Source: Desulfuromonas sp. AOP6 (GTDB lineage: Bacteria > Desulfobacterota > Desulfuromonadia > Desulfuromonadales > SZUA-540). From it: DNA of 64,000 nt. Positions 63,991 through 64,000 of the stretch are shown here, piece by piece. The notes under the pieces are model-generated. The model was not told where the DNA came from. It ran no database searches and saw nothing but the letters and a program-made list of their open reading frames with translations. The stretch is from NCBI RefSeq assembly GCF_009731355.2, contig NZ_AP022810.1, positions 558,001-622,000 of the forward strand. Reading direction: 5' to 3'. Numbering within the stretch: position 1 is the stretch's first letter; every line of letters begins with the position of its first letter. The position numbers and the translations under genes are program-made.

Positions 63991-64000
63991 TCGCCACCAC

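Overview
The window looks like a chromosomal stretch from a member of the Desulfuromonadales (Geobacter / Desulfuromonas / Pelobacter relatives). The pointers are a CXXCH multihaem lipoprotein beside a dihaem peroxidase, a GEMM-I riboswitch of the cyclic AMP-GMP-sensing type known from Geobacter, several PATAN (DUF4388) signalling proteins, lysine synthesis through LL-diaminopimelate aminotransferase (DapL), RNase J in a Gram-negative background, a sigma-54 promoter beside an NtrC-type regulator, and LarB/LarC. No prophage, intact insertion sequence, CRISPR array, tRNA or rRNA was seen.

Bases 1-29450 are mixed in orientation and rich in signalling. They hold the start of an acyl-CoA synthetase; a PATAN-GAF protein paired with a PilT-like ATPase; a flavodoxin-ferredoxin protein; a UPF0316 membrane protein preceded by a small stand-alone transcript; an MBL hydrolase; SelO; a cGAMP-type GEMM-I riboswitch with a terminator in front of a lipoprotein; exported MsrA and MsrB; and a two-component pair followed by a sigma-54 promoter and an operon of PATAN, Roadblock/LC7 and Cache-HAMP proteins. 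After these come DUF4112, a YbiT-like ABC-F protein with a leader terminator, two methyltransferases, a YheU-like protein, a manganese (yybP-ykoY) riboswitch upstream of TerC and a CNNM/CBS transporter, a PilB-family ATPase, a dihaem cytochrome c peroxidase, a trihaem lipoprotein and a YegP-like protein.

Bases 29521-62708 read entirely on the minus strand. In order of transcription they encode plsC-rnj-uppP-ftsK (envelope, RNA decay, chromosome segregation); larB-larC; pgpA-cinA-(histidine kinase)-thpR-recA-(PilT-like)-recX-alaS, a recombination/competence-type neighbourhood; a cupin and a receiver-kinase; hslV-hslU; and an amino-acid run argB-argD-argF-(RDD)-argG-(Nudix)-(nitrilase-like)-argH-(LptM-like FN3 lipoprotein)-dapA-dapB-dapL, with a sigma-70 promoter in front of dapA and a perfect terminator after dapL. 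The last 1.3 kb turns back to the plus strand with ssb, a DUF2294 protein and a promoter-to-terminator segment without a gene.

The most interesting content is regulatory. Two riboswitches and one ABC-F leader attenuator are readable from sequence. The sigma-54 operon at 13.7-17.1 kb places three Roadblock-type domains, a PATAN response regulator and a kinase-less membrane sensor together without a GTPase. A near-leaderless 34-aa ORF with its own promoter and terminator lies at about 5 kb. All functional statements rest on motif reading by eye; no database search was possible.
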